A stretch of 64,000 bases of DNA from Methanosarcina sp. (GCF_028693135.1 NZ_JAQUVZ010000006.1:51352-115351), one strand, 5' to 3'. Counted from the first letter of the stretch, positions 18,841 to 28,938 are shown. The notes: generated by a model from the sequence alone, not told the origin. A program made the numbers and translations.

Positions 18841-19422
18841 ATGAAGCCTGTAAAAAGCGGACTTGATTCCATTTCTAGATACCTCCGTACTAAGAAAGAA
18901 GTTGGTCGGAGGAAGATAGGCCTTCTGGTGGATGGGCCGAATATCCTCAGAAAAGAGTTTGATGTAAATCTTGAGGAAATAAGGGACGTTCTGAAGGACT
19001 ACGGAAATATCAAGATCGGACGTGTTTTCCTGAACCAATATGCCTCTGACAAGCTTGTAGAGGCTATTGAAAACCATGGCCTTGAGCCCATTATCTGTTC
19101 AAGTGATGTGGATGTGCGCCTCGCAGTGGAGGGCATGGAACTGGTCTACAATCCCAACATAGATACTCTTGCAATCGTGACCCGAGATGCGGATTTCAAA
19201 CCGCTCCTGAACAAAGCAAACGAACACGGGAAAGAAACCATTATCTTCGGAGTTGAGCCCGGATTTTCCACAGCGCTCAAGAACTCTGCGGATTATGTCA
19301 TTCTCATGGACAAAAACCGCATGAGTGGTTATGATGATGAAGGAAAAGAGAAAAAACCTGATGCCTCGGAGTTAGACGAATATAAGGAAGACGAGTGTGA
19401 AGAATCTGTGGAAAAGACCTGA
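18841..19422 (+). CDS. NYN-domain (LabA/PIN-like) protein, TIGR00288 type
   Basis: 193-residue protein of the archaeal NYN group, a PIN-like nuclease fold. Acidic active-site residues are visible: D in LLVDGPNIL (about residues 28-36), D in SDVDVRLAVEG (about 88-98) and D in IVTRDADFKPLL (about 113-124). The C-terminal 35 residues are highly acidic. The family is predicted to cut or bind RNA, with no demonstrated role known to me. The ATG start follows GAGG at about 10 bases. It stands alone and converges on the methanogenesis marker gene. Confidence 0.8.
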   Translation: MKPVKSGLDSISRYLRTKKEVGRRKIGLLVDGPNILRKEFDVNLEEIRDVLKDYGNIKIGRVFLNQYASDKLVEAIENHGLEPIICSSDVDVRLAVEGMELVYNPNIDTLAIVTRDADFKPLLNKANEHGKETIIFGVEPGFSTALKNSADYVILMDKNRMSGYDDEGKEKKPDASELDEYKEDECEESVEKT

Positions 19423-19453
19423 TTCTTCTCTTTAAGGGTCGCCTCTCTACTCT

Positions 19454-20431
19454 TTAAGGATAATTAACATCTACCCCAAGGATCTGTTTTTTTCCGGCAG
19501 AGACATCTCTTGCTATCTCGGCACAGCCGATTGCAGCGTGCCACTTTCCTAGGCTCCTGCACTCCTGGTCCAGGTGTGCACAGATCTTTTTCTGCACGTA
19601 CTCTACTTCCCCTACAGAGCCTGCCAGAAAGACCGCTCCGGTAACCCCATAGTCTTTCAGGAGAAGCTGCATCGACACGATTTCCATGGCTGCAAAAAGG
19701 GCTATTGTATCAAGGGCAAACAGGGCAGGTTTTTCTCCCTTCTCGGCTGCGTTGAGCAGTTCTTCCCTGTCTTTATATGGAGTCGTCTTCAGGACCCCGG
19801 CTTCTATAAAAGCCTGGTTTGCTGTCTGGAGCCCATCATCTACGTTTCTGATTGCCTGCAGGTCTAGAGGTCCGTGGTGAACTCCCGGAGCAAAGATGCA
19901 GGCGTCAATTGCACCAATTACCTTTCCCGAAGCAACTGCAAGGGTCACAGTGTTAGAACTTATATCGGAAACTACAAAGTCTTCGTAGCCAAGACACTGG
20001 ATGTGATATGCAATCCCCAGCTTTTCCGGGCTTGTGAGATGGGAAAATACCTTCATTCTCGGATCTACTTTACTTCCCACATGAAGGCCCGGAATTGCTA
20101 TTGCCGGAATTCCCGAGTTTCTGACTGCATCAAATACTCGTGTGCCTCCTCCGGTCTTTTTTCCTGCACCTTCTGTACTCTGAAGCCCTCTTCCTTCAAG
20201 TTTCCTTACGTCTTTGATTGCAGAAAAGCCGTCTCCCATAGAGTAGGTCAGAGCGATAAGGTCGATGTCTCCAATCTTGATCTCAAACTCTTTTTCAATG
20301 GATACCAGAATTTCTTTTTCTGACATTGCAGCCGCTTCAGCCCTTCCGAGTTCAAAGGTCAGAACCTTTTCACCCTCAATAAGTGCAAAACGCATTGCTG
20401 TTGTTCCGTGGTCAACCCCTATGAATGCCAA
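19454..20431 (-). CDS. methanogenesis marker protein 12 (ASKHA-type ATPase fold)
   Basis: 325-residue protein with an N-terminal phosphate-binding segment IGVDHGTTAMRFA (residues 4-16) typical of the BadF/acetate-kinase/Hsp70 fold. Later segments IAIPGLHVGSK and VFLAGSVGEVE also fit methanogenesis marker 12. The family occurs almost only in methanogens and its biochemical role is not established. It follows the DUF2103 gene by 23 bases on the same strand, so the two probably form an operon. Confidence 0.85.
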   Translation of the reverse strand: MAFIGVDHGTTAMRFALIEGEKVLTFELGRAEAAAMSEKEILVSIEKEFEIKIGDIDLIALTYSMGDGFSAIKDVRKLEGRGLQSTEGAGKKTGGGTRVFDAVRNSGIPAIAIPGLHVGSKVDPRMKVFSHLTSPEKLGIAYHIQCLGYEDFVVSDISSNTVTLAVASGKVIGAIDACIFAPGVHHGPLDLQAIRNVDDGLQTANQAFIEAGVLKTTPYKDREELLNAAEKGEKPALFALDTIALFAAMEIVSMQLLLKDYGVTGAVFLAGSVGEVEYVQKKICAHLDQECRSLGKWHAAIGCAEIARDVSAGKKQILGVDVNYP

Positions 20432-20454
20432 GCAGTAACCTCTCCTTCAACGCC

Positions 20455-20847
20455 TCAGAGGGCATTTTTTAACATCTCATTTAATTCGTTCATGATTCTG
20501 TCCCCTTCATCAGCTGTGCCAACCTTTGTTACCAGCCTGACTTCCTGGAAACTTCTACCTTCAGATAACAATAGCCTGAGGTTTCCTCTGGCGTCAGAGC
20601 GCAGGACTTTTCCAGCCAGTTTTCCTCCTGCAACACCTTTTACGGAAATTACGGACGGAATTACTTTTTTTATTTCTGGGTGCTGGCTTACAAGCTTTAT
20701 GAGTTTTTTTCCAGCTCTCCCTCCAATAATTGTAGTATGAGATCCGCCAAGTTTATTCTTTGAAAGGTTTTGAGCTGTTTCCTGTAAGCTATTTTTATTC
20801 ACTGTCATTTTAGTCAAACCGGCTGACTTTACTTTTTTGTCGGTCAA
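20455..20847 (-). CDS. DUF2103-like protein
   Basis: 130-residue basic protein. A central segment KLGGSHTTIIGGRAGKKL (about residues 33-50) and VKGVAGGKLAGKVLRSD resemble the DUF2103 family of archaeal predicted metal-binding proteins. I am not certain of the family, and few metal ligands are visible apart from one histidine. An alternative start at residue 14 (20808) would remove a weakly conserved N-terminus. It lies directly upstream of the marker 12 gene and is likely co-transcribed. Confidence 0.6.
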   Translation of the reverse strand: MTDKKVKSAGLTKMTVNKNSLQETAQNLSKNKLGGSHTTIIGGRAGKKLIKLVSQHPEIKKVIPSVISVKGVAGGKLAGKVLRSDARGNLRLLLSEGRSFQEVRLVTKVGTADEGDRIMNELNEMLKNAL

Positions 20848-20934
20848 ATCCCTGTTTACTGTTATATGGATTGCCTCTTCTTAGTTCTCAGAAAAGTCTT
20901 TCTCTGTTTGCTCTTTTTATATTTATAATATATC

Positions 20935-21075
20935 CTGCATTAGGAAGGTGTTTTATATTTTCTGAATATTTTATCCGATACTGTTTTTTGTCATATTTTC
21001 TAACTATCACCCAATATCTGTAATTCCAAACACGCAGTTTACATATATCTTAACCGGCATGTCGAATCTATGCAG
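20935..21075. repeat. dispersed repeat, copy 1 (about 135 bp, related to 46262-46400)
   Basis: Segments GGTGTTTTATATTTTCTGAAT, ATACTGTTTTTTGTCATATTTT and TGTAATTCCAAACAC align in the same order and spacing with 46278-46370. Similarity is perhaps 70-75 percent by eye. Both copies lie upstream of minus-strand genes: the DUF2103 gene here and the flippase at 46168. Confidence 0.6.
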
Positions 21076-21197
21076 GCATTATCAATTTTAAGGTAGATAT
21101 TGTTTTTTCAAAAACAGTGCCTGGAAAAAGTGTTCTAATTTTTGTGTCGAACTGGCGAGTATAAGATGTATATCAATTATACGCAGTGGAGGCTCAG

Positions 21198-21233
21198 AAA
21201 ATCTCTGCTAAAATCTCTGCTAAAATCTCTGCT
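21198..21233. repeat. 12-bp tandem repeat, 3 units
   Basis: AAAATCTCTGCT three times in perfect tandem in the spacer between the ACT gene and the DUF2103 gene. Confidence 0.9.
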
Positions 21234-21421
21234 AAATGCTTCCGGCTACAGGCATATACTGGATGCAAACTTTTTATATGAAATAATTACCACTCAGGCA
21301 AGTGTTTGTAAAAAGAGAACTTCCAGATTGCTCAGGCACATCAATATTAATGTGCTAGGCTCTGGATTATTTTCTGGCTTTTTTAAACTTCCTTCCCGGA
21401 AAATCCGGTGCTCGATCAAAA

Positions 21422-21859
21422 TCAGATCTTTTCAAGGTCCTTCATGCCGATTAGCTTTATATTGTTCTCTTCCAGCTTTTTTACCGCCTTTTCGAGCTCG
21501 TTTACCCGGACTATAAGAAGGGCTTTCTGTTCCCGGGTGACAAAAGCATAGGCGTAATCAAGGTTGATATTAGCTTCTCCGAAAACTTCCGCAATTCGGG
21601 ACATGCTGCCAGGGACGTCATCCATTTCGATTCCCAGAACGCTGGTTTCTGACACTGTGAACCCGGCATCATGGAGTACACTGTGGGCATAGTCTGACCT
21701 GTCCACAACCATGCGAATGATCCCGAAGTCTCCGGATTCGGCAATGGTAAATGCCCTGATATTTATACCGGCGCTTTTCAATTTATTTGCCACGCTTGCA
21801 AGTCTGCCAGGTTTGTTTTCCGCAAAAAGGGAAATTTGTTTTATAATTTTGTCTTCCAT
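21422..21859 (-). CDS. tandem ACT-domain protein
   Basis: 145-residue protein made of two ACT domains (about residues 4-70 and 73-140). Segments ENKPGRLASVANKLKSAGIN and DVPGSMSRIAEVFGEANIN are the canonical beta1-loop-alpha1 parts that bind amino acids or other small ligands. I chose the ATG at 21859; an ATG 12 bases upstream sits almost on the ribosome site. It lies 74 bases after the ligase gene on the same strand. This ligase-ACT pairing is common in archaea, so the domain probably regulates the ligase or senses aromatic compounds. Confidence 0.85.
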   Translation of the reverse strand: MEDKIIKQISLFAENKPGRLASVANKLKSAGINIRAFTIAESGDFGIIRMVVDRSDYAHSVLHDAGFTVSETSVLGIEMDDVPGSMSRIAEVFGEANINLDYAYAFVTREQKALLIVRVNELEKAVKKLEENNIKLIGMKDLEKI

Positions 21860-21944
21860 TCCAGCACCCATGTCCTTTTATCACGTATTCTGTTACATAT
21901 TTTATTTTTATTCTATCAAATTAATTAAGATACTTTGATTAACT

Positions 21945-23249
21945 TCAGATCTTTCGCTTATCGATGACTTTCTTTGATTTTCCTTCCGAACGCGGCAGAT
22001 AGCCGTGTTCCACAAGCTCTACCTCTACTGCAAGGTTCAGTACGCTCTTTAAAGCGCCTGCAATTTTCTTTTTGAGGGCCATCATGTCCGACATCCGGTC
22101 GCTGAAGGCAGATTCATTCATTTCAATCTGGACCTTCATTGAGTCGAGGGGCCCTATCCTGTCCACTATGATCATGAAATGGTTCCCAACTTCAGGGATA
22201 TTCATCAAAACCGACTCGACCTGTCCTGGGAAGACATTAATTCCGCGCACGATAATCATATCATCCGAGCGCCCGCTGATACGTGTGATCCTTGGATGGG
22301 TTCTGCCGCATTTGCAGGGTTCCGAGAGTTTTTTGGTCAGGTCCTTGATCTTGTAGCGGATAAGGGGATTTGCTTCTTTTGCAAGGGTGGTGATTACGAG
22401 TTCCCCTGTTTCTCCATCAGGTACAGTTTCTCCTGTTTCTGGGTCCAGAATCTCTACCAGGAACAGGTCTGCCCAGATATGGATGCCGCACTGTTCATAG
22501 CATTCTGTGAAGAGGGGACCGCTGAGTTCCGAAGTCCCATAGATATCGTAGGCTTTAATCCCTGACTCATCTTCTATTCGTTTCTTAAGTTCCTCGGACC
22601 AGGGCTCAGCCCCGAAAAATCCCTTCCTTAATTTTGTGTCATCCCTGATATTGATGCCTTCTTTCCTTGCGACTTCAATCATGTATAAAAAGTAAGAAGG
22701 AGTGCAGGCTATAGTTGTCGTGCCAAGGTCTTTCATGAGTTCAAGCTGGCGTTCGGTGTTTCCCGAACTTGTGGGGAGGACGGTTGCTCCTACTTTTTCA
22801 CTTCCATAGTGGGCGCCGAGCCCACCTGTAAAAAGTCCGTACCCGTAGCTTACCTGGAGGATATCATCTTTTCCCACCCCTACGGATGTGAAAGCCCTGG
22901 CCAGGGATTCTGCCCAATCATCAATGTCCTTGTGGGTGTATCCGACTACCGTCGGTTTACCCGTGGTGCCCGAAGAAGCGTGGAAGCGGGCGAGCTTTGA
23001 GTTAGGGACGCAAAACATTCCGGTAGGGTATGTATCTCTGAGATCCTGCTTAAAAGTAAAAGGTAACTTTCTGACATCTTCAAGAGTCCGGATGTCTTCC
23101 GGGCGAACGCCGTGTTCGTCAAACCTTTTTCTGTAAAAAGGAGAGTTCTCATAAACGTAATGTACGAGGGTTTTCAGTTTTTCTTCCTGCAACTTTTTCA
23201 AGTCATCTACAGGCATTGTTTCGATTTCAGGATCCCAGTATTCTGGCAT
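21945..23249 (-). CDS. paaK: phenylacetate-CoA ligase family adenylate-forming enzyme
   Basis: 434-residue AMP-forming acyl-CoA ligase of the PaaK type, converting an aryl acid plus ATP and CoA to aryl-CoA. The P-loop SSGTTGKPTVVGYT (about residues 91-104), YDIYGTSE (about 235-242), the hinge region around ISGRSDDMIIVRGINVFP (about 327-344) and the C-terminal lysine region GKSKKVIDKR are all present. In methanogens such genes often accompany indolepyruvate oxidoreductase and may handle aryl acids made during aromatic amino-acid turnover; no such genes are in this window. The ACT-domain gene downstream is the likely partner. Confidence 0.88.
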   Translation of the reverse strand: MPEYWDPEIETMPVDDLKKLQEEKLKTLVHYVYENSPFYRKRFDEHGVRPEDIRTLEDVRKLPFTFKQDLRDTYPTGMFCVPNSKLARFHASSGTTGKPTVVGYTHKDIDDWAESLARAFTSVGVGKDDILQVSYGYGLFTGGLGAHYGSEKVGATVLPTSSGNTERQLELMKDLGTTTIACTPSYFLYMIEVARKEGINIRDDTKLRKGFFGAEPWSEELKKRIEDESGIKAYDIYGTSELSGPLFTECYEQCGIHIWADLFLVEILDPETGETVPDGETGELVITTLAKEANPLIRYKIKDLTKKLSEPCKCGRTHPRITRISGRSDDMIIVRGINVFPGQVESVLMNIPEVGNHFMIIVDRIGPLDSMKVQIEMNESAFSDRMSDMMALKKKIAGALKSVLNLAVEVELVEHGYLPRSEGKSKKVIDKRKI

Positions 23250-23706
23250 TTTTTCACTCTCTGTGTTCTTTATATTGAGACCTTTTATTTTCAGGTCGCA
23301 TCTCTTTAGACCTTCTCGTGCGTATATTTCTCATAAAATCTCAGCAGGAAACCCCTGAGTCTTTAGCGGGTAGTTGACGTCCCTTTAAGGCCATGCTTTC
23401 CGATGATATTTCCTGTTTTAGACCGGCTTTTCGTTCCGGAAGATCGAGGCACTTCCGGGCGGATACAAACTTCCGGTAGATGTAGCAATGTGAAGATTAA
23501 GTTGGATTCTCATATTAATAATAGTTGTTGTTATCGAATCAAAAAAAGATATTTTTCAGATTACGTTATAAAAGTAATTGGAAAAATATACTGAATTGGA
23601 AAAATATACTGAATTGGAAAAATATACTGAATTGGAAAAATATACTGAAAAATAATAACTTTCAGGCAATGGGATAAATTATAGTTATTCTAACACTTTT
23701 CATTAT
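23250..23706. other. spacer upstream of the ligase gene, with a tandem repeat
   Basis: No supported gene. It holds the 18-bp array at 23576-23647. The region is the likely promoter zone of the minus-strand ligase gene. Confidence 0.45.
23576..23647. repeat. 18-bp tandem repeat, 4 units
   Basis: AATTGGAAAAATATACTG repeated four times without visible change, immediately beyond the 3' end of the DHH gene. Confidence 0.95.
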
Positions 23707-24714
23707 CTATTCATCATCTTCATTGACTTCAATTTCAGCCTCAGAAATCTCTATTGAGGTCGTTCCAAGGGTATTTTCAAGGATTTTCTTTGTCATTTCC
23801 CTGCATTTATGCAGTACTTCATCTATATTTGCGATTATATCTATTCCAGCAGCTCCTGAATGTCCGCCTCCTGTACCATTATATTCATTACTGATATCTT
23901 CCATCAGCTGGCCAAGGTTGACCCCTATATTTACAGCATCACGTTTCGCCCTTGCACTTACCCTGACGCTTTCTCCTTTGGTAGTGCCAACAAAAGCCAC
24001 ATCAGCTCCTATGTTGATAAGCATGGAAGATGCCGAGCCTCCAAAAGAACTCACATGAGAAGTAGCTATAAGCATATTTCCTACCCTCTCGAGTTCAACC
24101 CTGCTTGCTGCTTTCAGGATAGCTATACGCATTGAGATATCCTGAGGGGTTGCAGCCATCAGGTCAAGCACTTCCCCGTACTCAACTCCACTAGCCTCAA
24201 TGATTTTTGCCACTGTTCGGAAAGTATCAACAGATGCGTGCTTGAAATGCCCGGTGTCTGTTACGATTCCTGTGAGCATGCTGATTCCCACCCTCCGGTT
24301 AATCGGAGCTCCCATTGCTTTTAAAATATCATAAATTATCTCTACAGTTGAGGTCGTGTTCCTGTGCAGGTAAAATTCTGCATTCTCGGTAAGGGCGGTG
24401 GTTGTATGGTGATCAATTACACAGTAACTGGTCAGCTCGATGTCGTTTAGCTGCGCTTTTGTCGAAGTGTCAACCACGACAACAAAACCGTAATTTGCAG
24501 GGTCTGGCTTATCTACTACATTTATTCCGAGCCTGTCGATAAGGACGGACGCCACACGGTTGCAGCCGTCTACGAGTCCTACTGTGCCTCCAAGTGCCTC
24601 AGAAAGGGCAAAAGCACTGCTAACAGCATCCGGATCTGCATTCCGGTGACACAGGTATAAAATGTTTCGATAGTCTAGGAGCCGGTTGTAAAACTCCGCT
24701 TCATCAACTTGCAT
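23707..24714 (-). CDS. DHH/DHHA1 family phosphoesterase
   Basis: 335-residue protein with the DHH domain motifs CHRNADPDAV (about residues 21-30), VVVDTSTKAQ (about 78-87) and VIDHHTTT (about 97-104), plus a C-terminal DHHA1 domain with GGGHSGAAG (about 286-294). Such proteins are Mn-dependent phosphodiesterases acting on oligonucleotides or pAp (NrnA-like). The exact substrate is not fixed by sequence. It ends in an acidic tail. The gene stands alone, with the prefoldin gene upstream separated by a repeat-bearing spacer. Confidence 0.88.
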   Translation of the reverse strand: MQVDEAEFYNRLLDYRNILYLCHRNADPDAVSSAFALSEALGGTVGLVDGCNRVASVLIDRLGINVVDKPDPANYGFVVVVDTSTKAQLNDIELTSYCVIDHHTTTALTENAEFYLHRNTTSTVEIIYDILKAMGAPINRRVGISMLTGIVTDTGHFKHASVDTFRTVAKIIEASGVEYGEVLDLMAATPQDISMRIAILKAASRVELERVGNMLIATSHVSSFGGSASSMLINIGADVAFVGTTKGESVRVSARAKRDAVNIGVNLGQLMEDISNEYNGTGGGHSGAAGIDIIANIDEVLHKCREMTKKILENTLGTTSIEISEAEIEVNEDDE

Positions 24715-24797
24715 TGTCCACTCTGGCTACCGTTTTTTATAGGTTTCAAAATTCCCGGAGTTCCGGGATTTCGGCACAATCTCCATTACAGCTATAG

Positions 24798-24853
24798 CCT
24801 TAGAGCCATAACCTTAGAGCTATAACCTTAGAGCTATAACCTTAGAGCTATAG
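24798..24853. repeat. 14-bp tandem repeat, 4 units
   Basis: Four units of CCTTAGAGCTATAA with one variant at the edge, in the spacer between the DHH and prefoldin genes. Confidence 0.9.
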
Positions 24854-24893
24854 TTATGTCCTGCATTCTATTTTTGTAAAAGTAATTAAAAGG

Positions 24894-25247
24894 TTATTGT
24901 GCTCTGGGCCCAAGAGCCTGCTGGATCTGCTCCTGAAGTTGTTTGAAGCGGGTAGTAAGCCTTTCTTCCTGCCTGGAAATAGACTGAAGCCTGAGTGAGA
25001 GGGTTTCTTCCCTATCTTTAAGTTTTGAAACGGACTCCTCTTTGTTTGTTTTTATTACCAGTTCTCCGACATTACGGTAGACCACCGCATCGTCAGCCAG
25101 TCTTTCTAATTCGTCAAGAGCCATCTTGGACTCTTTTTGCATAGCTTCAATCTGAGATTTCTGCATGGTAATAGCCTGAACCTGCTGCTGTACCTGCTGA
25201 AGCTGTGCTATCTGGTTCTGGATTTGAGGAGGTAATTCTGAAGTCAT
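24894..25247 (-). CDS. pfdB: prefoldin beta subunit
   Basis: 117-residue prefoldin beta (GimC small) subunit. It has two long coiled-coil helices (about residues 8-45 and 80-112) flanking a beta hairpin around DAVVYRNVGELVIKT, exactly the family layout. The Gln-rich N-terminal helix is typical. Prefoldin hexamers hold unfolded proteins for the thermosome. The ATG start at 25247 has a GGTGA-type ribosome site. Confidence 0.92.
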   Translation of the reverse strand: MTSELPPQIQNQIAQLQQVQQQVQAITMQKSQIEAMQKESKMALDELERLADDAVVYRNVGELVIKTNKEESVSKLKDREETLSLRLQSISRQEERLTTRFKQLQEQIQQALGPRAQ

Positions 25248-25671
25248 ATTATTTTCACCTGAGTCTTCAATAAACCTGAAATGATTTTAATGTTTCTGTC
25301 CTTACAGCATCCGAAAATAATCTTCACCACCAGAAAATAGATTAAAAGCCTCTTCCAAAAACTTAAAAAACATGTTCAACTAAGTAAATACCCCCAAACA
25401 ATTAAATTAATATGATAAAGATGCTGAAGAAACGTTATGGATGAATATGTTCGCAGCCATGAGACACATATTAAACCCTCGGGGGCTCAAAAGCCTTAAA
25501 AGGTTTTCAGCAAAGGATAATCATAAATGGACATTTATAATATGTCATATTAAACAGATTCTTTAGCAAATCAATCAGGTGCATGTCAAACCGAACAGGC
25601 ATCCACCAGAATTTACCTGTGCACACTCAGATTGACATTTAGATTAAACCAATATTCAGGAGATTTTTTAA
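25248..25671. other. divergent spacer between pfdB and the M42 peptidase gene
   Basis: 424 bases with no supported gene. It carries the two divergent promoters. A GGAGA ribosome site precedes the peptidase start by 8 bases. Confidence 0.45.
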
Positions 25672-26757
25672 ATGGAAAAAAATATGGAAAAAGGCGGAAA
25701 CCTTGAAGAAATTGAATCTCTTCTTGAAAAGTTTACAAACGCCCACGGAATTTCCGGCTTTGAAGGTGACGTCCGGAAACTGCTTGAAAAAGAGCTCGAA
25801 CCCTATGTTGACAGTATGCGTAAAGATGTCATGGGGAACCTTATTGCTGTTAAAGAGGGAAACGGACCTTCTGTAATGCTGGCTGCCCATATGGATGAAA
25901 TAGGGTTAATGGTCAGATATATAGACGATAATGGATTCCTGCGTTTTGTCGGGATAGGGGGATGGTTTGACCAGACTCTCTTGAACCAGAGAGTTATTGT
26001 CCACGGCAAAAAGGGCTCTATTTACGGAGTTATAGGTTCCAAACCCCCTCATGTGATGAAAGATGAGGACAGGAAAAAACCCGTGAAACTTGAGGATATG
26101 TTTATTGATGTAGGGGCAAAAGACATGGAGGATGCCGGGAATCTGGGACTCGAGATAGGTACCCCGGTTTCAATTGACCAGGAATTCGTACCCCTGGCAA
26201 ACGGGAAGGTTACCTCCAAGGCTTTTGATAACCGCGCAGGAGTTGTAATTCTCCTTGAGGTCATGAAACAGCTCCACGAACGCAAAATTGACGCAAATGT
26301 CTATGCTGTGGGCACGGTTCAGGAAGAAGTAGGGCTCAAAGGAGCAAAAACCTCTGCTTTCGGGCTCTGTCCGGACGTCGCCCTTGCCCTTGACACCACT
26401 ATCCCGGGAGACCATCCGGGTATCAGCAAGACCGATTCCGCCATGGAACTGGGAAAAGGGCCCGTAATAACTGTGGCAGACGCGTCGGGAAGGGGTCTTA
26501 TAGCTCATCCTCAGATTCTCAGATGGCTTCGGGAAACCGCAGGTGAAAACGAAATCCCCTATCAGCTGGGCGTAGGTTCTGGTGGCACCACCGATGCAAC
26601 GTCAATACACCTCACAAAGGAAGGTATTCCTACGGGTACAGTTAGCATAGCTACACGCTATATTCATTCTCCAGTGGAAGTTCTGGATACGGCAGATATA
26701 GAAGCTTGCGTTTCCCTCATTGTAAAGGCAATCGAAAATGTCAAAAAATATTTCTAA
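25672..26757 (+). CDS. M42 family glutamyl/deblocking aminopeptidase
   Basis: 361-residue dinuclear metallo-aminopeptidase of the M42 (TET/FrvX) family. Metal and catalytic residues are visible in AAHMDEIGLMV (about residues 67-77), AFDNRAGVVIL (about 183-193), the EE pair of VQEEVGLKGA (about 214-223), DTTIPGD (about 240-246) and RYIHSPVE (about 328-335). TET peptidases form large dodecameric shells that trim peptides. The start ATG has a GGAGA site. It is monocistronic by spacing. Confidence 0.9.
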   Translation: MEKNMEKGGNLEEIESLLEKFTNAHGISGFEGDVRKLLEKELEPYVDSMRKDVMGNLIAVKEGNGPSVMLAAHMDEIGLMVRYIDDNGFLRFVGIGGWFDQTLLNQRVIVHGKKGSIYGVIGSKPPHVMKDEDRKKPVKLEDMFIDVGAKDMEDAGNLGLEIGTPVSIDQEFVPLANGKVTSKAFDNRAGVVILLEVMKQLHERKIDANVYAVGTVQEEVGLKGAKTSAFGLCPDVALALDTTIPGDHPGISKTDSAMELGKGPVITVADASGRGLIAHPQILRWLRETAGENEIPYQLGVGSGGTTDATSIHLTKEGIPTGTVSIATRYIHSPVEVLDTADIEACVSLIVKAIENVKKYF

Positions 26758-27239
26758 AACTTTATTCTTAATTTTTTACGGGGGATTCGCAAGAGCATAG
26801 CAGGACCATTTTCCTGCAGTGTGAGCTGTACGGGCAGTTTCCTTAAAGGTGCCCTACACAGGCTTTTCCACAAGGGTACCCGCTATTAGCTGTTCCTGCT
26901 GATTTGTGAGAAACCCTTTGGATCCCATTTTTATCTTTTTTCAGTTTTCGGACTGCAAGGCTTCTGACCAGCTTTTATCTTTACTTTTTTTTAAAAAGTA
27001 AAATATATTGTTAACTGGAAACTAAAAATACTATGGTCTACCTATTGAAGAGAAGTTTCAGAGAGCCCGAGAATAAATTCGGGGACATTCCCGGATAAAA
27101 CGAAGCTTCTGAGATAAAATATCTGTAATATAATAGTAAAATGGGTTTGCAAAATAGGATAAAAATAATATAAAATAGTGGTTATATCATATCCTGTCGT
27201 GCAGAACTAATCTATTGTAATAAACACCAAAACTGAGGG
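26758..27239. other. spacer upstream of cimA
   Basis: No supported gene. A TATA-like GGTTATATCATA at about 27179-27190 would start transcription about 30 bases before the conserved cimA reading frame. A GAGGG at 27235-27239 abuts that frame. Confidence 0.45.
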
Positions 27240-28730
27240 ATTGTATTATTCGAAAATATTCGCTTTCTTGATACTACTTTAAGAGATGGTGAACAGACAC
27301 CTGGCGTAGCTCTGACCAGAGAGAAGAAACTCTTAATTGCCCGGGCTCTTGATGAGATGAAAGTCTCTGTAATCGAGGCAGGCTCTGCAATTACTTCCGA
27401 AGGTGAACGGGAAGCCATCAAGGCTGTAGCGAACGCAGGGCTCAATGCCGAAATCTGCAGCTACTGCCGGATTGTAAAATCGGATGTTGACCATGCTCTT
27501 GAATGCGACGTTGATTCAATTCACCTTGTAGCTCCGGTTTCGGACCTGCATATCAGGACGAAACTCAAAAAGGACCGGGATGCAGTAAGGCAGATCGCAG
27601 CAGATGTCACTGAGTATGCTAAAGACCACGGCTTGATTGTGGAACTGAGCGGGGAAGATGCCTCGCGGGCAGACCTTGAGTTCTTAAAAGCCATTTATGC
27701 TGACGGAATAGCCACCGGAGCTGACAGGTTATGCTTCTGCGATACTGTAGGGCTTCTGGTGCCTGAAAAGACCACCGAGATTTTCCGGGACCTGTCTTCC
27801 TCCTTAAAAGCCCCGATCAGCATTCACTGCCACAACGACTTTGGTTTAGCAACTGCAAATACGATTGCTGCACTTGCGGCAGGAGCGAAGCAGGCACATG
27901 TGACAATTAATGGTTTAGGGGAAAGAGCTGGAAATGCTGCTCTTGAAGAAGTTGTAATGAACCTGGAGTGGCTCTATAAATATGATACTGGTATCAAGCA
28001 TGAGCAGATATACCGGACTTCGAGGCTTGTAAGCCGGCTGACCGGAATTCCCGTGTCCCCTAACAAAGCCCTTGTAGGGGGAAATGCGTTCACTCACGAA
28101 GCAGGAATTCATGTGCACGGGCTTCTTGCTGACAAGTCAACCTATGAGCCGATGAGTCCCGAATATATCGGACGGCAGCGCCAGATCGTGCTGGGTAAAC
28201 ATGCAGGACGGAGTTCTATTACTCTTGCTTTAAAGGAAACGGGGCTTGAGGCTGATGAGGCTCAGACTGAAGAAATCTTCAACAGAGTCAAGCAGATGGG
28301 CGACCAGGGTAAACATATAACTGATGCTGACCTGCTGACCATCGCAGAAACCGTGCTTGATATTTACAAGGAACCTCTGGTAAAATTAGAAGAATTCACC
28401 ATTGTATCCGGAAATCGGGTAACTCCAACCGCTTCCATAAAGCTCAATGTAAAAGACAAAGTTATCGTACAGGCTGGAATCGGAAACGGACCTGTGGACG
28501 CTGTGATCAATGCTATCCGAAGGGCTGTAAGTTCCTGTGCCGAAGACATTATCCTTGAAGAGTACCATGTAGACTCAATTACCGGCGGAACTGACGCTCT
28601 TGTAGAGGTAAGGGTAAAACTCTCCAAGAACGGAAAGTCAATTACCGCAAGCGGAGCAAGAACGGACATTATCATGGCCTCTGTAGAAGCCGTAATGAAC
28701 GGGATGAACCGCCTTATCCGGGTAGAGTAA
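27240..28730 (+). CDS. cimA: (R)-citramalate synthase / 2-isopropylmalate synthase family enzyme with non-standard start
   Basis: About 495-residue HMGL-fold enzyme condensing acetyl-CoA with pyruvate (citramalate, toward isoleucine) or with 2-ketoisovalerate (leucine). Motifs are [15 protein letters not shown] (N-terminus), [22 protein letters not shown] and a C-terminal LeuA regulatory domain with [11 protein letters not shown]. Resemblance to methanogen CimA and the neighbouring ilvBNC genes favour citramalate synthase. The first in-frame ATG (27357) lies after the catalytic DTTLRDGE motif, and an in-frame TGA at 27234 closes the frame upstream. No ATG, GTG or TTG lies between. Initiation must use ATT (27240), GTA (27243) or another rare codon, or the sequence carries a base change. 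Confidence 0.85.
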   Translation: MVLFENIRFLDTTLRDGEQTPGVALTREKKLLIARALDEMKVSVIEAGSAITSEGEREAIKAVANAGLNAEICSYCRIVKSDVDHALECDVDSIHLVAPVSDLHIRTKLKKDRDAVRQIAADVTEYAKDHGLIVELSGEDASRADLEFLKAIYADGIATGADRLCFCDTVGLLVPEKTTEIFRDLSSSLKAPISIHCHNDFGLATANTIAALAAGAKQAHVTINGLGERAGNAALEEVVMNLEWLYKYDTGIKHEQIYRTSRLVSRLTGIPVSPNKALVGGNAFTHEAGIHVHGLLADKSTYEPMSPEYIGRQRQIVLGKHAGRSSITLALKETGLEADEAQTEEIFNRVKQMGDQGKHITDADLLTIAETVLDIYKEPLVKLEEFTIVSGNRVTPTASIKLNVKDKVIVQAGIGNGPVDAVINAIRRAVSSCAEDIILEEYHVDSITGGTDALVEVRVKLSKNGKSITASGARTDIIMASVEAVMNGMNRLIRVE

Positions 28731-28938
28731 GTCACAAAAGGATGCGGAACTTCAAAGGTTTCTCAGGAGGACTTTTCTGTCCTCCCTTCTTTTCCTGTTT
28801 GAAGAAATTTTTGAAATAGGGGATCTTTGACACTCTTAAAACCCGGAGAAACCCTTATCCCTATATAACATGATTGATTATGATATATTTGTGAAATTCT
28901 TTATGAAAAATTTTGAGTGTGAGAGATAAAAAAGTATT

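Noticed and set aside
18657..18866. 69-codon frame with CPH and CKIC pairs
   Set aside because: It overlaps the well-supported NYN gene, lacks a ribosome site, and the cysteine spacing does not make a clear zinc ribbon.
21142..21516. 124-codon plus-strand frame
   Set aside because: It contains the 12-bp tandem repeat and runs antisense into the ACT-domain gene. No family features.
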